A DNA stretch of 64,000 bases from an uncultured Erysipelotrichaceae bacterium (GTDB lineage: Bacteria; Bacillota_I; Bacilli_A; Erysipelotrichales; Erysipelotrichaceae), in contig CALVFJ010000003.1 in the NCBI GenBank assembly GCA_944326795.1, positions 34,519 to 98,518 on the forward strand, given 5' to 3'. The translations under genes and the position numbers were made by a program. Below, piece by piece: positions 8,343 to 19,099 of this stretch. The first letter of the stretch is position 1, and every line of letters starts with the position of its first letter. The notes under the pieces are model-generated. The model was not told the origin of the DNA. It searched no databases and saw only the letters and a program-made list of their open reading frames with translations.

Positions 8343-9232
8343 AATCAGGGTTCATAGCATTGGTTGGTCGGCCAAATGCCGGCAAAAGCACATTGATGAA
8401 TGATCTTCTTCAGCAAAAGATCGCGATCATTTCACCTAAGGCCCAAACGACCCGCAATCAGATCCGTGGTATCCTTACCGATGAAGATGCACAAATGATC
8501 TTTATCGATACCCCAGGGATCCATAAGCCTCAGCATGCCTTAGGACAGCAGATGAACAAAGAAGCCATAAATGCAATTGGCAGCGTCGATATGATCTATT
8601 TTTTGGTCGATGCAACCCAAGAGTTTGGCAAAGGCGATCAATTTGTCTTGGATATCTTGGCAAAGCAGAGAATGCCCGTGTTTTTATTGCTGAATAAGAT
8701 CGATCTTATAAGTAAGGAAAAGGTCATGGATCTGTTGTTAAGTTATGCTAAGCTTTATGATTTTAAAGAAATCATACCGATCAGTGCCAAAGAAGGATTC
8801 AATGTCGATGAATTGCTGGCAACGACCAAGAATTACCTTGAAGATGGCATCATGTATTATCCGAAAGATCAGGTTTGTGATTATCCTGAGCAATTTATCA
8901 TCTGTGAATTGATCAGAGAAAAGATCCTATATCTAACAGAAGAAGAAGTGCCACATTCCATTGCGGTGGTCATTGAACGTATGGGACGCAAGAAGGGGCG
9001 GCTTTTGATCAATGCCATGATCTTGGTTGAAAGAGATTCCCAAAAAGGTATAATCATAGGAAAACAAGGAAAAATGATCAAACAGATCGGCATCGATGCT
9101 AGAAAAGATATCGAAGGCTTATTGGGCGAACCGATATATCTTGAATTGTTCGTAAGAGTAGAAAGAAATTGGCGTAATCGAACCAGCAAATTGCAGCAAC
9201 TAGGATATATTCCTATTGATATCGAGGATTAA
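8339..9232 (+). CDS. era: GTPase Era
   Basis: 297 residues, standard Era length. The GTPase domain has GRPNAGKST (G1), DTPGIHKP (G3) and NKIDL (G4). The C-terminal KH domain (about 200-297) contains IIGKQGKMIKQIG. Era binds 16S rRNA and assists 30S assembly. It lies between cdd and recO, with a 2-base gap to recO. Confidence 0.97.
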   Translation: MKSGFIALVGRPNAGKSTLMNDLLQQKIAIISPKAQTTRNQIRGILTDEDAQMIFIDTPGIHKPQHALGQQMNKEAINAIGSVDMIYFLVDATQEFGKGDQFVLDILAKQRMPVFLLLNKIDLISKEKVMDLLLSYAKLYDFKEIIPISAKEGFNVDELLATTKNYLEDGIMYYPKDQVCDYPEQFIICELIREKILYLTEEEVPHSIAVVIERMGRKKGRLLINAMILVERDSQKGIIIGKQGKMIKQIGIDARKDIEGLLGEPIYLELFVRVERNWRNRTSKLQQLGYIPIDIED

Positions 9233-9234
9233 AC

Positions 9235-9972
9235 ATGCGTTTGATCCTTTTCAAACAAGTTGACTATCGCGATAATGATCTGATAGTCAATGGTCTTGAT
9301 GAAAATGATCGGCGCGTCAGCTTTTTGATCCGGGGGGCTAAAAAGGCTGGTAGCAAAAGCGCCGCATATAGCGTATTAGGCAATATTTATGATTTCATCT
9401 GTGATGATGAAGATTATCATCAGATGCATCGTTTTAAAGGTGGTGATTTGGTTAAATCTAATCATCATATCATGGATTCGTTGCTTAAGATCGCAGTCTT
9501 TAATTGTTTATTGGAATTGGTTGAAAAACTTTGCCAAGATGATGAGATAACATTTCATGGATTGTATAAAAATTTTTCCAAAGCATTGCAGCTTTTGGAT
9601 CAAGATGATCATGAACTATTGGTCTTAGGACTGTTCATGGCGTATGTTTGTGAAATGTTAGGAATAAAGCCACAGGTCGATGGATGTGTGTGCTGTGGTG
9701 AAAATAGGATCGTCGCTTTAAATATTGAAGAAGGAGGCTTTGTTTGCCAAAAACATCACCATCAAAATGATGAACTGTATCATGATGTCGAAGCTTTAAA
9801 AACATTTCGCTATTTGAATAAGGCGGAATTTGCAAATTATGAAAGCCTGAGATCGCTGGGTCTTGATTTCCTATGTCTGCATTGTTTAAGAAAATTTTTA
9901 AAGCAACATGGCGCAATCAATTTAAATAGCTATGATTTTTTGTTAAGTATTGCAAAAAGTGCTATAAATTAG
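9235..9972 (+). CDS. recO: DNA repair protein RecO
   Basis: 245 residues. The N-terminal OB-fold half is recognisable (KQVDYRDNDLIVNGL, then RGAKKAGSKSA). A four-cysteine zinc site in the C-terminal half (CVCCGE near 150, HCLRKF late) is typical of Gram-positive RecO. RecO helps RecR load RecA at gaps. It ends the ybeY-era operon at an intrinsic terminator that overlaps its stop codon. Confidence 0.93.
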   Translation: MRLILFKQVDYRDNDLIVNGLDENDRRVSFLIRGAKKAGSKSAAYSVLGNIYDFICDDEDYHQMHRFKGGDLVKSNHHIMDSLLKIAVFNCLLELVEKLCQDDEITFHGLYKNFSKALQLLDQDDHELLVLGLFMAYVCEMLGIKPQVDGCVCCGENRIVALNIEEGGFVCQKHHHQNDELYHDVEALKTFRYLNKAEFANYESLRSLGLDFLCLHCLRKFLKQHGAINLNSYDFLLSIAKSAIN

Positions 9973-9981
9973 CACTTTTTT
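9954..9981 (+). terminator. Intrinsic terminator after recO
   Basis: AAAAAGTGCT, a 7-base loop, then AGCACTTTTT followed by more T. The stem starts inside the last codons of recO. Confidence 0.85.
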
Positions 9982-10018
9982 ATGCTATATTATAAGTTGA
10001 CTTAAAAGGGAGAAAAAC

Positions 10019-11404
10019 ATGGATATCAAAGATAAGACATTTAATAAAATCGTATCTCATGCCAAGGAACAAGGCTTTGTGTTCCAAGGGTCAGAAATTT
10101 ATGGTGGTTTGAGCAACACTTGGGATTTTGGGCCATTAGGCGTTGAGCTTAAAAATAATATCAAAAATGCATGGTGGAAAAAATTTATTCAGGAAAGTCC
10201 ATACAATGTAGGCATTCAATCAGCCATCCTGATGAATCCTAAAGTATGGGAGGCTAGCGGACATCTATCGGGATTTAGCGATCCATTGATGGATTGTAGA
10301 CAATGTAAGACCAGACATCGTGCTGATCATATCATTGAAGAATTCAGCAAAGGCACGGTAAATCCTGAAGGCTGGACCAATGAACAGATGATGGATTACA
10401 TCAAGGAGAATCATATTCCATGTCCAGATTGCGGCGCTCATGATTTTACGGATATTCGTCGTTTTAATTTGATGTTTAAAACGTTTCAAGGCGTACTAGA
10501 GGATGCTAAAAGCGTGATCTATCTGCGTCCTGAAACCGCACAAGGAATGTTCGTAAATTTTAAAAATATCCAAAGAACATATCGAAAAAAATTGCCATTT
10601 GGTATCGGCCAGGTGGGAAAATCTTTCCGTAATGAGATCACGCCGGGTAACTTTATTTTCCGTACCCGTGAATTTGAACAGATGGAAATGGAATTTTTCT
10701 GCAAACCGGGCACCGATCTTGAATGGTATGCTTACTGGAAACAATTTTGCATGGATTGGATATTGAGCCTTAATAATAATCAAAAAGATAACTTACGTTT
10801 TAGAGATCACAGCAAGGAAGAGCTGAGCTTTTATTCGGTCGGTACATGTGATATCGAATATAACTTTCCATGGGGCTGGGGCGAGCTATGGGGCATAGCT
10901 GACCGCACGGACTATGATCTTAGCAAGCATGCTGAACATGCAAAGGTCAATATGGAATATCTAGATCCAACGACCAATGAAAAATATGTGCCATATTGCA
11001 TCGAACCAGCGGTAGGTGTTGAACGTTTGTTTTTGATGTTTTTTACCGAAAGCTATGATGAAGAAATCATCAACGAAAAAGACACAAGGGTCGTCATGCA
11101 TTTTTCACCGATCCTAGCGCCAATCAAGGCTGCCATCTTCCCGTTACGCAAAGATCTAAAAGATAAGGCCTTAGAAATTTATGGTGAGCTAAGCAAAGAG
11201 TTTACCGTTGATTATGATGAAGCTGGCAGTATCGGTAAACGATATCGCCGTCAGGATGCTATCGGTACGCCATACTGCATCACGGTCGATCCACAAACGA
11301 TGGAAGACAATTGCGTTACGGTGCGTGACCGCGATACGATGGAACAAGTAAGGATGCCGATCAATGAATTGAAGGCATATATCAAAAAAGCATTGGAATT
11401 TTAA
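10019..11404 (+). CDS. glyS: Glycyl-tRNA synthetase (homodimeric type)
   Basis: 461 residues, the eukaryote/archaea-like alpha2 enzyme used by many Bacillota, not the alpha/beta tetramer. Class II motif 2 ([19 protein letters not shown] region near 203-221) and motif 3 ([10 protein letters not shown] near 333) are present. The zinc-binding insertion uses [11 protein letters not shown] and CPDCGAHDF. The anticodon-binding domain is at the C-terminus. It charges tRNA-Gly in the cytosol. A start ATG follows GGGAG by 6 bases. dnaG follows after 23 bases. Confidence 0.96.
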   Translation: MDIKDKTFNKIVSHAKEQGFVFQGSEIYGGLSNTWDFGPLGVELKNNIKNAWWKKFIQESPYNVGIQSAILMNPKVWEASGHLSGFSDPLMDCRQCKTRHRADHIIEEFSKGTVNPEGWTNEQMMDYIKENHIPCPDCGAHDFTDIRRFNLMFKTFQGVLEDAKSVIYLRPETAQGMFVNFKNIQRTYRKKLPFGIGQVGKSFRNEITPGNFIFRTREFEQMEMEFFCKPGTDLEWYAYWKQFCMDWILSLNNNQKDNLRFRDHSKEELSFYSVGTCDIEYNFPWGWGELWGIADRTDYDLSKHAEHAKVNMEYLDPTTNEKYVPYCIEPAVGVERLFLMFFTESYDEEIINEKDTRVVMHFSPILAPIKAAIFPLRKDLKDKALEIYGELSKEFTVDYDEAGSIGKRYRRQDAIGTPYCITVDPQTMEDNCVTVRDRDTMEQVRMPINELKAYIKKALEF

Positions 11405-11427
11405 GATAGATAGGAAGGAATGATCAA

Positions 11428-13170
11428 ATGCGCATACCACAAGCAGATATTGATAATATTAGGCAACAGGCAGATATTGTCGATATAATCGGGCGCTACA
11501 TTCCTATTGAAAAAAAGGGCAGCAATGCTTATCGGGCAATTTGTCCATTTCATGATGATCATGATCCTAGCCTGAGCATTTCACCTTCTCGCCAGATCTT
11601 TAAATGTTTCGTATGTCAAAAAGGCGGAAATGTTTTTGGCTTTGTGCAAGAATATGAGAAAGTTGACTATATCCAAGCGGTAGCGAAGGTCGCCCAAATG
11701 ATCAACTATCCGCTGGATATGTCTAAGATCGTGCCGGTAAAAAGAATCGATAGCAAGTTTGCAGCTTATTATGATCTTTTGCATGAGATGATCAAATTTT
11801 GTCGTTATAGTTTGAATACCAGCGATGGATTAAGAGCTAAAGAATATCTTTTGGCTAGAAAGATGGATGATAAGATCATCGATATGTTTGATATCGGCTA
11901 TAATGGTAAGAATAATAGCGTATACAATTTTTTAACGGCCAAGAAATATTCAAAGCAAGCCATGATCGAAACAAATATCATCTTTGACAATGAGTACGGA
12001 GAAAGCGATGTGTTTGCAAATAGGATCGTATTTCCGATCCATGATGAATTTGGAAATCCTATTGGCTTTACCGCTAGAGCATTAGATGATAATGCCAGCA
12101 AATACATCAATACTTCAACAACGCCGATATATGTCAAAGGTAATTTTGTCTATAATATGCACCGTGCAAAAAGTTTTGCCAAAAAAGGCAATAAGATCAT
12201 CGTGGTCGAAGGGGTAATGGACGTCATAGCTTTTGCTAAAGCAGGGATCTATAATGTTGTTGCTACCTTAGGAACAGCAATTACGGCAAAGCAATTACAT
12301 TTGATCAAGCAGTGTAGCATGAATATTGTCTTAGCCTATGATGGCGATAATGCTGGTCAAAATGCTATTTATAAAGCAGGGATCATGGCCGTTGATGCAG
12401 GTTTTGAGGTCAGCGTATATCGCAATGAAACTACGCTCGATCCTGATGAACTTATTCAAAGCAAAGGAATTTCATATCTACAAAAAAGCATCGATCAACC
12501 ATATGCCTGGATGGAATTCTTATTTAATTATCTGCAAAAGAAATATAACTTAGAAGTTTATAGCGAAAGCAAGGAATTTGCTAATGTGATAATTGAACAG
12601 ATCAAGAAACTTAAAGATGAATATGATCGTTTAAATTTTAAACATCAGCTAGAGAATATCACCGGCTTTAGCTTAGGAAATATTATCGAAGCACCACAGA
12701 ATGTCGGCGTAATCAACAAGATTCAAGGACCGAAGCTAAGCGATGGGTTGTATGATGCTCAGATCCAGATCTTAAATGCCATGCTGCAAAGCTTCGATGC
12801 GATTGAGATCTTCTTAGAAGATCTTGGCTATTTGCCAGATGATAATTGTCAGCTTTTAGCGATGATGATCATTGATGAATATCGCCAAAATAAATACGTA
12901 AATGCTTCAAAGATGTTTGATGAAATTACCGATGATGATTTACGTTCGCTTTTGGTCAAAACCATAAACGCGGAGGTCGAACAAGCATATAATGAGGATA
13001 GGCTTAAAGGAGCTATCAAAAGGATCAAGATCGATGTGCTAGAAAACAAGACCCAACAGTTGAGGAAACAATTGCGTTCGTTAAACGATCTAGGTGCCAA
13101 GCAACAGCTTATGGAGCAGTTAAATAGTAATTTTAAGGAGTTGAGAAAACTTTATGATGAAGAAAACTGA
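11428..13170 (+). CDS. dnaG: DNA primase DnaG
   Basis: 580 residues. The N-terminal zinc finger has C39, H42, C60 and C63 ([10 protein letters not shown] and CFVCQKGG). The TOPRIM core follows with [22 protein letters not shown] and AYDGDNAGQ. The C-terminal helicase-interaction region is shorter and more divergent than in Bacillus. DnaG makes RNA primers for replication. It sits directly before rpoD with a 17-base overlap, matching the conserved macromolecular synthesis operon. Confidence 0.95.
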   Translation: MRIPQADIDNIRQQADIVDIIGRYIPIEKKGSNAYRAICPFHDDHDPSLSISPSRQIFKCFVCQKGGNVFGFVQEYEKVDYIQAVAKVAQMINYPLDMSKIVPVKRIDSKFAAYYDLLHEMIKFCRYSLNTSDGLRAKEYLLARKMDDKIIDMFDIGYNGKNNSVYNFLTAKKYSKQAMIETNIIFDNEYGESDVFANRIVFPIHDEFGNPIGFTARALDDNASKYINTSTTPIYVKGNFVYNMHRAKSFAKKGNKIIVVEGVMDVIAFAKAGIYNVVATLGTAITAKQLHLIKQCSMNIVLAYDGDNAGQNAIYKAGIMAVDAGFEVSVYRNETTLDPDELIQSKGISYLQKSIDQPYAWMEFLFNYLQKKYNLEVYSESKEFANVIIEQIKKLKDEYDRLNFKHQLENITGFSLGNIIEAPQNVGVINKIQGPKLSDGLYDAQIQILNAMLQSFDAIEIFLEDLGYLPDDNCQLLAMMIIDEYRQNKYVNASKMFDEITDDDLRSLLVKTINAEVEQAYNEDRLKGAIKRIKIDVLENKTQQLRKQLRSLNDLGAKQQLMEQLNSNFKELRKLYDEEN

Positions 13171-14383
13171 AGAAAAAAAGATGGAAAACGGTCATGTTAA
13201 GTTTGAAACATTCAATGGGAAGGGAAAGGCTAAACAAATAAAGACCCTTGATGAATTGAAAGATGATTTTCAGGAAGCTTATAATACAAATAAGATCTTG
13301 TATCAAGCTGATGTCATGGAGGCTTTAGATAAGCTTGACCTAAATGAAAATCAAATTGAAGATCTTTATGAGTGGTTTAGCCAGATCGGCATCAGTTTGA
13401 CCGAAGATGAGGATATCGATGTTGAAAATGTCAATGAAGAAGAACTAGATGATCTTATTGATGATGAAGAACTAGATGGTGAAGAAATTGATACCAGCAT
13501 CTTAGATAATACTTTATTAGGCATTGATATCGGAAATACGCCAGTAAAGATCAATGATCCGGTTAAGATGTATCTAAAAGAGATTGGCCGCGTACCTTTG
13601 TTAAAACCGGATGATGAATTGGAAATTGCCAAAAGAATTGAAAATGGCGATGAAGAAGCTAAGAATATCCTAATTTCCAGTAATCTTCGTCTGGTAGTTT
13701 CCATTGCCAAAAAATATGTAGGTAGAGGCATGCTATTTTTGGATCTTATTCAAGAAGGCAATATGGGCTTGGTAAAAGCCGTAGAAAAATTTGATTATCG
13801 CAAAGGATTTAAATTTTCGACTTACGCTACTTGGTGGATTAGACAAGCGATTACGCGCGCTATCGCCGATCAAGCAAGAACGATTCGTATACCAGTACAC
13901 ATGGTAGAAACGATCAACAAATTGACCAGGATCGAAAGACAATTAGTACAAGATCTTGGTCGGGATCCAACAGCAGAAGAAATTGCAGCTAGGATGGAAG
14001 GAATAACACCAGAAAAAGTTAGAGAGATCAAGAAGATCGCTTTAGATCCAGTATCTTTAGAAACTCCGATCGGTGAAGAGGACGATTCTCATCTAGGTGA
14101 TTTTATCGAAGATAAAGATGCGATGAGCCCTGATCAATATGCTAATAATCAATTGTTAAAAGATGAGATCAACAAGGCCTTATCTGAATTGACCGAAAGG
14201 GAAGAGAAAGTTTTACGTCTACGCTTTGGTTTATATGATGGAAGGACCAGGACCTTGGAAGAAGTTGGCAAGGAATTTAATGTTACGCGTGAGCGTATCC
14301 GTCAGATCGAAGCTAAAGCATTGCGGAAATTAAAACATCCAACACGTTCTAAACGTTTGAAAGATTTTAGAGAAAAATTATAA
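13154..14383 (+). CDS. rpoD: Primary sigma factor RpoD/SigA
   Basis: 409 residues. After an acidic N-terminal region (about 85-115, strings of E and D), region 1.2 has [16 protein letters not shown]. Region 2 has [14 protein letters not shown], with region 3 next and region 4 ending in [18 protein letters not shown]. This is the housekeeping sigma factor that recognises TTGACA/TATAAT promoters, consistent with the promoter boxes seen across the window. The start lies inside the end of dnaG; two ATGs are adjacent and either could be used. Confidence 0.97.
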   Translation: MMKKTEEKKMENGHVKFETFNGKGKAKQIKTLDELKDDFQEAYNTNKILYQADVMEALDKLDLNENQIEDLYEWFSQIGISLTEDEDIDVENVNEEELDDLIDDEELDGEEIDTSILDNTLLGIDIGNTPVKINDPVKMYLKEIGRVPLLKPDDELEIAKRIENGDEEAKNILISSNLRLVVSIAKKYVGRGMLFLDLIQEGNMGLVKAVEKFDYRKGFKFSTYATWWIRQAITRAIADQARTIRIPVHMVETINKLTRIERQLVQDLGRDPTAEEIAARMEGITPEKVREIKKIALDPVSLETPIGEEDDSHLGDFIEDKDAMSPDQYANNQLLKDEINKALSELTEREEKVLRLRFGLYDGRTRTLEEVGKEFNVTRERIRQIEAKALRKLKHPTRSKRLKDFREKL

Positions 14384-15063
14384 TGTTGAACAAACGCTTG
14401 CAAGCTGTAGCACAAATGGTCGATCCTTGTCAGACCATTGCAGATATTGGCTGTGATCATGCTTTTTTGGCTATCCATCTGATAGAAAAAGGACTTTGTC
14501 AGAAGGTGTATGCTTGTGATGTTGCTGATGGGCCTTTAAAAATCGCCAAGAATAATGTTAGTGCAGCTAATTTAGCGGAAAAGATCGATTGTCGCTTAAG
14601 CAATGGCTTTGAAAATATTCCCGATGATGTTGATATAGCGATCATCGCAGGCATGGGGTTTCATACAGCAAAAATGATCTTAGAAGCGGCAGGGCAAAGA
14701 TTGTTCAAGGTCCAAAACATCATCGTTCAGATAAATACGGATGTTGAGCTATTTAGAGCATGGATCAGTGAACATCGTTTCTCGATCATCGATGAAACGA
14801 TCGTTTTTGACCGCAAATATTATACGATCATCAAATTTAATACTAATTCATCAAGAGCGTTGAACGATATGGAAATTGAATTTGGTCCTTGTTTGCTAGC
14901 AAAAAAAGAACCAGAATTCGTTGCATTTACCAAAAATAAGCTGGCTACTTTTGAAATGATAGCTCAAAGGATCACAAACGATCAGCAAAAAAAGGCTCAG
15001 ATCGCTGAAAAGATAAGTCAATATTCTCAAGTGCTTGAAAAATGTTCTGCTATAGCAAATTAA
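14383..15063 (+). CDS. trmK: tRNA (adenine22-N1)-methyltransferase TrmK
   Basis: 226 residues of the TrmK/YqfN family. The SAM-binding fold shows IADIGCDHAFLAIHLIEKG near 19-37 and the family's IIAGMGFHTAKMIL near 86-99. It methylates N1 of A22 in bacterial tRNAs. Its start overlaps the rpoD stop (TAATG), the usual sigA-trmK linkage in Bacillota. A terminator follows its stop. Confidence 0.92.
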   Translation: MLNKRLQAVAQMVDPCQTIADIGCDHAFLAIHLIEKGLCQKVYACDVADGPLKIAKNNVSAANLAEKIDCRLSNGFENIPDDVDIAIIAGMGFHTAKMILEAAGQRLFKVQNIIVQINTDVELFRAWISEHRFSIIDETIVFDRKYYTIIKFNTNSSRALNDMEIEFGPCLLAKKEPEFVAFTKNKLATFEMIAQRITNDQQKKAQIAEKISQYSQVLEKCSAIAN

Positions 15064-15096
15064 AAGCTTTATGGTTGCCCATAAAGCTTATTTTTT
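15064..15096. terminator. Bidirectional intrinsic terminator
   Basis: AAGCTTTATGG, a 4-base loop, CCATAAAGCTT, then a T run. It separates trmK from the convergent reductase gene. Confidence 0.85.
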
Positions 15097-16576
15097 ATTT
15101 TGCGGCATTTTGACCTGCAATACGACCAAATACGATGATATCAGCAATAGCGTCAGATCCTAGACGATTGGTTCCATGGATATCGCCGGTAACTTCGCCA
15201 GCTGCATATAGACCAGGGATCACGTTTCCTGCAGTATCTATGACCTGAGCATCAGTGTTGATTACCAGACCTCCCATCGTATGATGGACAGCTGGTTTAG
15301 AAACCATGATATAATATGGACCTTCGTCAGCAAAAGGTGTTAGGGTACCTCTTAGATTGAAATCTAGATCATTGCCATCTTTAGCATATTGATTAAAGGT
15401 TTCGACCGTTTCTTTTAAAGCAGCAGCATCAATTTCAAAATGTTCAGCTGCTTCTTCGATGGTATCAGCCTTAACTAATTTTCCTTCTTCGATCAGTTTG
15501 TCATATTCATGACCATGTGCATCCATGATGTCTGCAGCAGCAAGACCGTTTTCATCAAAGAATAGATAAGATACTTGATCGGTTTGTTCAGTTACAGCTA
15601 AAGAAATGACATCACGACGTTCTAGTTCTTCAACAAAACGTTTGCCTTCTTTATTGACTAGGATCGCACGACCGGCTAAACGAACGTCGCCAACATAAAG
15701 CAATAATCCGCTGTCGATGTCACAAGTTGGATAGGTTTGGATATATTCCATATCGGTTACATCAGCACCGATTGCCTGAGCCATGGTAATACCGTCACCT
15801 GTGCTGCCAACCGTACAAGTAGATAAGATCTTTTCATCCATATCAGGGTTATATTGCTTTCGCATTTCAACATTTGAACCAAAGCCGCCGGTTGCAATGA
15901 TCACAGCTTTATTGGCATGATAAGTTATTTCACCATCTTTGGTATTGGCAACAACACCATTGACCTTGCCATCTTCCATTAATAATTGTGTTGCTTCGGT
16001 TTGCGTTAAAACTTGGATCCCTAATTCATCAGCTTTAGTTTTTAAGCTGCTGGTAATCGTTGATCCGCTAGCATTTTCAGGTACAAGACTACGCATCACG
16101 CTATGTCCGCCAAAAAATAACATATAATCTTCAAATGGTACATTGATCTCATCTTTAAGCCACATGGCACCATCTAAGGCATTTTCAGCTAAGACACTAA
16201 CTAAAGCTTCATTGGCTTCGTTGTCACCGCCGACCATGATGTCTTCCTTAAATTGCTCAACGCTATCTTCAATTCCTTGTTCTTGCTGCAACCAGTTGTT
16301 AGGTGCAGCCATTTCTCCGCCTGATATTGCAGTGTTTCCGCCGATAACGCCCATCTTTTCTAAAACGATGACATTTGCACCAGCTTCTTTAGCGGAAATG
16401 GCAGCAGTTAGACCTGCACCGCCAGCCCCAATGACGATGACATCATAATCAGTTTCGGTTGATGTCGCAGTTGTGCTTGGTGCACTGGTACTAGGGGTGT
16501 TTTGGCTTGGTGTAGAACATGCTGTTAAGCTACAGCTAACCAAACCAGCTAAAATAAATTTAATAAGTTTTTTCAT
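15095..16576 (-). CDS. Extracellular FAD lipoprotein reductase (fumarate/urocanate reductase-like)
   Basis: 493 residues from the ATG at 16576, chosen because GGGAGG sits 5 bases upstream and it begins a lipoprotein signal (MKKLIKFILAGLVSC, lipobox LTAC). A low-complexity Ser/Thr linker follows. The FAD-binding fumarate reductase/succinate dehydrogenase fold then runs from VIGAGGAGLTAA and GVIGGNTAISGGE to the C-terminal GTNRLGSDAIADIIVFGRIA. The conserved HTMGGL and RAILVNKEGKRF stretches support a reductase active site. There is no FMN-binding or cytochrome domain, so electrons must come from a partner. The substrate is unknown. The divergent two-component system probably controls it. Confidence 0.85.
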   Translation of the reverse strand: MKKLIKFILAGLVSCSLTACSTPSQNTPSTSAPSTTATSTETDYDVIVIGAGGAGLTAAISAKEAGANVIVLEKMGVIGGNTAISGGEMAAPNNWLQQEQGIEDSVEQFKEDIMVGGDNEANEALVSVLAENALDGAMWLKDEINVPFEDYMLFFGGHSVMRSLVPENASGSTITSSLKTKADELGIQVLTQTEATQLLMEDGKVNGVVANTKDGEITYHANKAVIIATGGFGSNVEMRKQYNPDMDEKILSTCTVGSTGDGITMAQAIGADVTDMEYIQTYPTCDIDSGLLLYVGDVRLAGRAILVNKEGKRFVEELERRDVISLAVTEQTDQVSYLFFDENGLAAADIMDAHGHEYDKLIEEGKLVKADTIEEAAEHFEIDAAALKETVETFNQYAKDGNDLDFNLRGTLTPFADEGPYYIMVSKPAVHHTMGGLVINTDAQVIDTAGNVIPGLYAAGEVTGDIHGTNRLGSDAIADIIVFGRIAGQNAAK

Positions 16577-16677
16577 GTTTTCCTCCCTTGACAAGGGATA
16601 TTTTATTAATTTGTGTAAAAATTGTCTATGCACTATATTGATAAAATATGTAATAATATGAATGTGAGGAAATGACC

Positions 16678-18363
16678 ATGAAACTTAGAAATAAGATCAC
16701 GATCTTTTTTATATGGATCGTTGTTGTATCGCTAATAATTATCATGCCATATACTTTTTTTACCATCAAGCAAAACAATAAACGATGCATCGATAATTTA
16801 AGCACGCAGCTATTTACTGCTATCGCCAATGAAGCTGATCTTTGGCTAGCCAATAAGATCCATGATATCAGGATCATTGCACAGGAAGATTGTGTAAAAG
16901 AAATGGACATCGCAAAGATAAGGACATATGTAGATAGCATCAATCAAACGATCGGGCAGGAATATGGCAATAGTTGGGGAACATTTGCTATTGGTGATAG
17001 CTCAGGCATTGGTTGGGTAAAAGAAGATATGTATATCGATATTTCAGAACGTTCATATTTTCATGATAGTGCTGAGCTAGAGCAAGAATTGATCTTGGTT
17101 CCGCCCGTCTCTTCAAAGACAGATGGCAGCTTGATTTCTATCATTCATTATCCATTGATCAATGAAACTGGATATTATGGTTTCATCAATGCTGCCATCA
17201 ATTTGGATGCTTTGACCGCTCTGATGGAAAAAATCGATTTTTATGATGGGGTTTCTTGGATCATGAATAGTGAACATATAAACTATACCAAAAGCACGAT
17301 ACCTGCTGATTTTCAGCTAGATAAGATACATTTATCAGAAAATGCCAATCAATTATCATATGGACCTTATACCTTGTTTTATCAGAAAATTAATAGTGTA
17401 AATGATCTGTACCTTTGCACTTTGATCAAAACGAATTCATTATCTGCTGACACTTATCGATTGCTTACTAATTTGTTGATGCTTTGGGGCTTGATCATCA
17501 TCATTGCTGTGATCTTAAGCTTTTTCTTGGCACGTTCGATCGCTAAACCAATTGATGAGTTTGCTTTGCAGCTTAAAAAACAAAATGGAGCATTATCTTT
17601 GATTTCAGAAAGATCAAAGATATCAGAAGTAGTAAATTTAAAAAGATCATTTAATGGTTTGATCAAAGAAATTAAAAAATTACAAGATAAAACTATTAAT
17701 GATGAAAAAGAAAAAAGACATTATGAGTTTAAAGTATTGCAATCACAGATCAACCCTCATTTTTTATATAATACCTTAGATGCTATCCATTGGAAAGCTT
17801 TTGAACATGATGATGAAGAGATGATCCAGATCATTGATTCTTTATCGAATTTTTATCGGCTTTCACTGAGCAATGGCGCAGAGTTCATTACGATAGATGA
17901 CGAGATCAAGCATATTAATTATTATTTAGATATCCAAAAAATTCGCTTTAAAGATTTATTTACCTGGTCGATAGACATCGAACCACAGCTTAATGATCAT
18001 CATGTGATCAAGCTTTTGCTGCAACCTATTGTCGAAAATGCCTTGATTCACGGCATCAAGCCTAAATTAGTTCCCGGACACATCATGATCAAAGGATATA
18101 TGGAAAATGATGATATCATCTTTAATATAATTGATGATGGTGTTGGAATGGATCAAGAAGAACTATCATATGTATGCAAATCATTGGAAGAAACAAAGAC
18201 AAAAAAAGATAGCTTCGGCTTATTTAATATACACCAGCGTTTAAAGATAACCTATGGACATGGATATGGCATAAAGATCGAAAGCATTAAAGGTGCAGGA
18301 ACCAAGGTTATTTTAAGATTAAAGACAAGGAGAGAAGACCATGTGGAAAGTGATGATATGTGA
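16678..18363 (+). CDS. YesM-type sensor histidine kinase
   Basis: 561 residues from the ATG at 16678 (GAGGA 7 bases upstream; the ATG at 16672 is too close). Transmembrane segment about 10-28, an extracellular sensor domain of Cache type (about 30-260), a second transmembrane helix (about 265-288), HAMP, then the His_kinase domain with QSQINPHFLYNTLDAIHW. The phosphoacceptor histidine is in NPHF. The HATPase has IVENALIHGIKP and DDGVGMD. YesM kinases sense extracellular small molecules. It overlaps its response regulator by 23 bases. Confidence 0.92.
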   Translation: MKLRNKITIFFIWIVVVSLIIIMPYTFFTIKQNNKRCIDNLSTQLFTAIANEADLWLANKIHDIRIIAQEDCVKEMDIAKIRTYVDSINQTIGQEYGNSWGTFAIGDSSGIGWVKEDMYIDISERSYFHDSAELEQELILVPPVSSKTDGSLISIIHYPLINETGYYGFINAAINLDALTALMEKIDFYDGVSWIMNSEHINYTKSTIPADFQLDKIHLSENANQLSYGPYTLFYQKINSVNDLYLCTLIKTNSLSADTYRLLTNLLMLWGLIIIIAVILSFFLARSIAKPIDEFALQLKKQNGALSLISERSKISEVVNLKRSFNGLIKEIKKLQDKTINDEKEKRHYEFKVLQSQINPHFLYNTLDAIHWKAFEHDDEEMIQIIDSLSNFYRLSLSNGAEFITIDDEIKHINYYLDIQKIRFKDLFTWSIDIEPQLNDHHVIKLLLQPIVENALIHGIKPKLVPGHIMIKGYMENDDIIFNIIDDGVGMDQEELSYVCKSLEETKTKKDSFGLFNIHQRLKITYGHGYGIKIESIKGAGTKVILRLKTRREDHVESDDM

Positions 18364-19096
18364 TGATGAGAGCTTAACCATTAAGGGAATGCAAAAAATG
18401 TTGAGCAAATTAAATGATGAAATAAAGATCATAGCTGTTTGTCAAAATGGCAAAGATGCTTTAGATAAGATCCTAGCATTACAGCCACATATAGTTTTTA
18501 TTGATATCAATATGCCGTTTATTGATGGTTTGCAAGTGATCGAACAAGTAAATGCTGTTGGTCTTAATGTGAAATTTGTCATTTTTTCTGGATATCGTGA
18601 CTTTGAATATGCTCGAAAAGCTTGTAGCTTAAATGTCATTGATTATTTGTTAAAACCAATAAATCAAGACAAGGTCAAAAATGTATTGGAGCGTTGTATT
18701 GTTCAGCTTATTGCTGAACTTAATACCCGTCAAATTGTCGTTTTAGACAAGAAAGAAGATTCCTTGCATCAACAGATCCTAAGTTATATCAATGATAATT
18801 ATCATGATGTATCATGCGGATTAGAACAGGTAGGCGCTGCGTTTAATATATCCGCATCGTATGTATCAAAGATCATTAAGAAAGCTGCCGATCAAACTTT
18901 TTCTAACTATATCAATATGTTAAGGATCGATAAAGCCAAAGGACTTTTATTAAATAATGGTCATCTTACATATGAGGAAATTGCTTACCGCTGTGGATTT
19001 GCTAGTTATCATTATTTTTCGCGGGTCTTTAAAGAGAAAACTGGGATGACGGCACATGATTATCAAAAATTAAATGAAAAAATCAACAAGAGGTAA
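18341..19096 (+). CDS. YesN-type response regulator with AraC DNA-binding domain
   Basis: 251 residues. The receiver domain (1-120) has the acidic pair in ICDDE, the phosphoacceptor Asp in VFIDINMPF and the lysine in LLKPI. The AraC-type double HTH (about 150-250) includes FNISASYVSKIIKK and IAYRCGFASYHYFSRVFKEKTGM. Its start lies within the end of the kinase gene. With the adjacent divergent extracellular reductase the pair forms a likely substrate-induced respiration or detoxification module; that link rests on position only. Confidence 0.92.
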   Translation: MWKVMICDDESLTIKGMQKMLSKLNDEIKIIAVCQNGKDALDKILALQPHIVFIDINMPFIDGLQVIEQVNAVGLNVKFVIFSGYRDFEYARKACSLNVIDYLLKPINQDKVKNVLERCIVQLIAELNTRQIVVLDKKEDSLHQQILSYINDNYHDVSCGLEQVGAAFNISASYVSKIIKKAADQTFSNYINMLRIDKAKGLLLNNGHLTYEEIAYRCGFASYHYFSRVFKEKTGMTAHDYQKLNEKINKR

Positions 19097-19099
19097 ACA

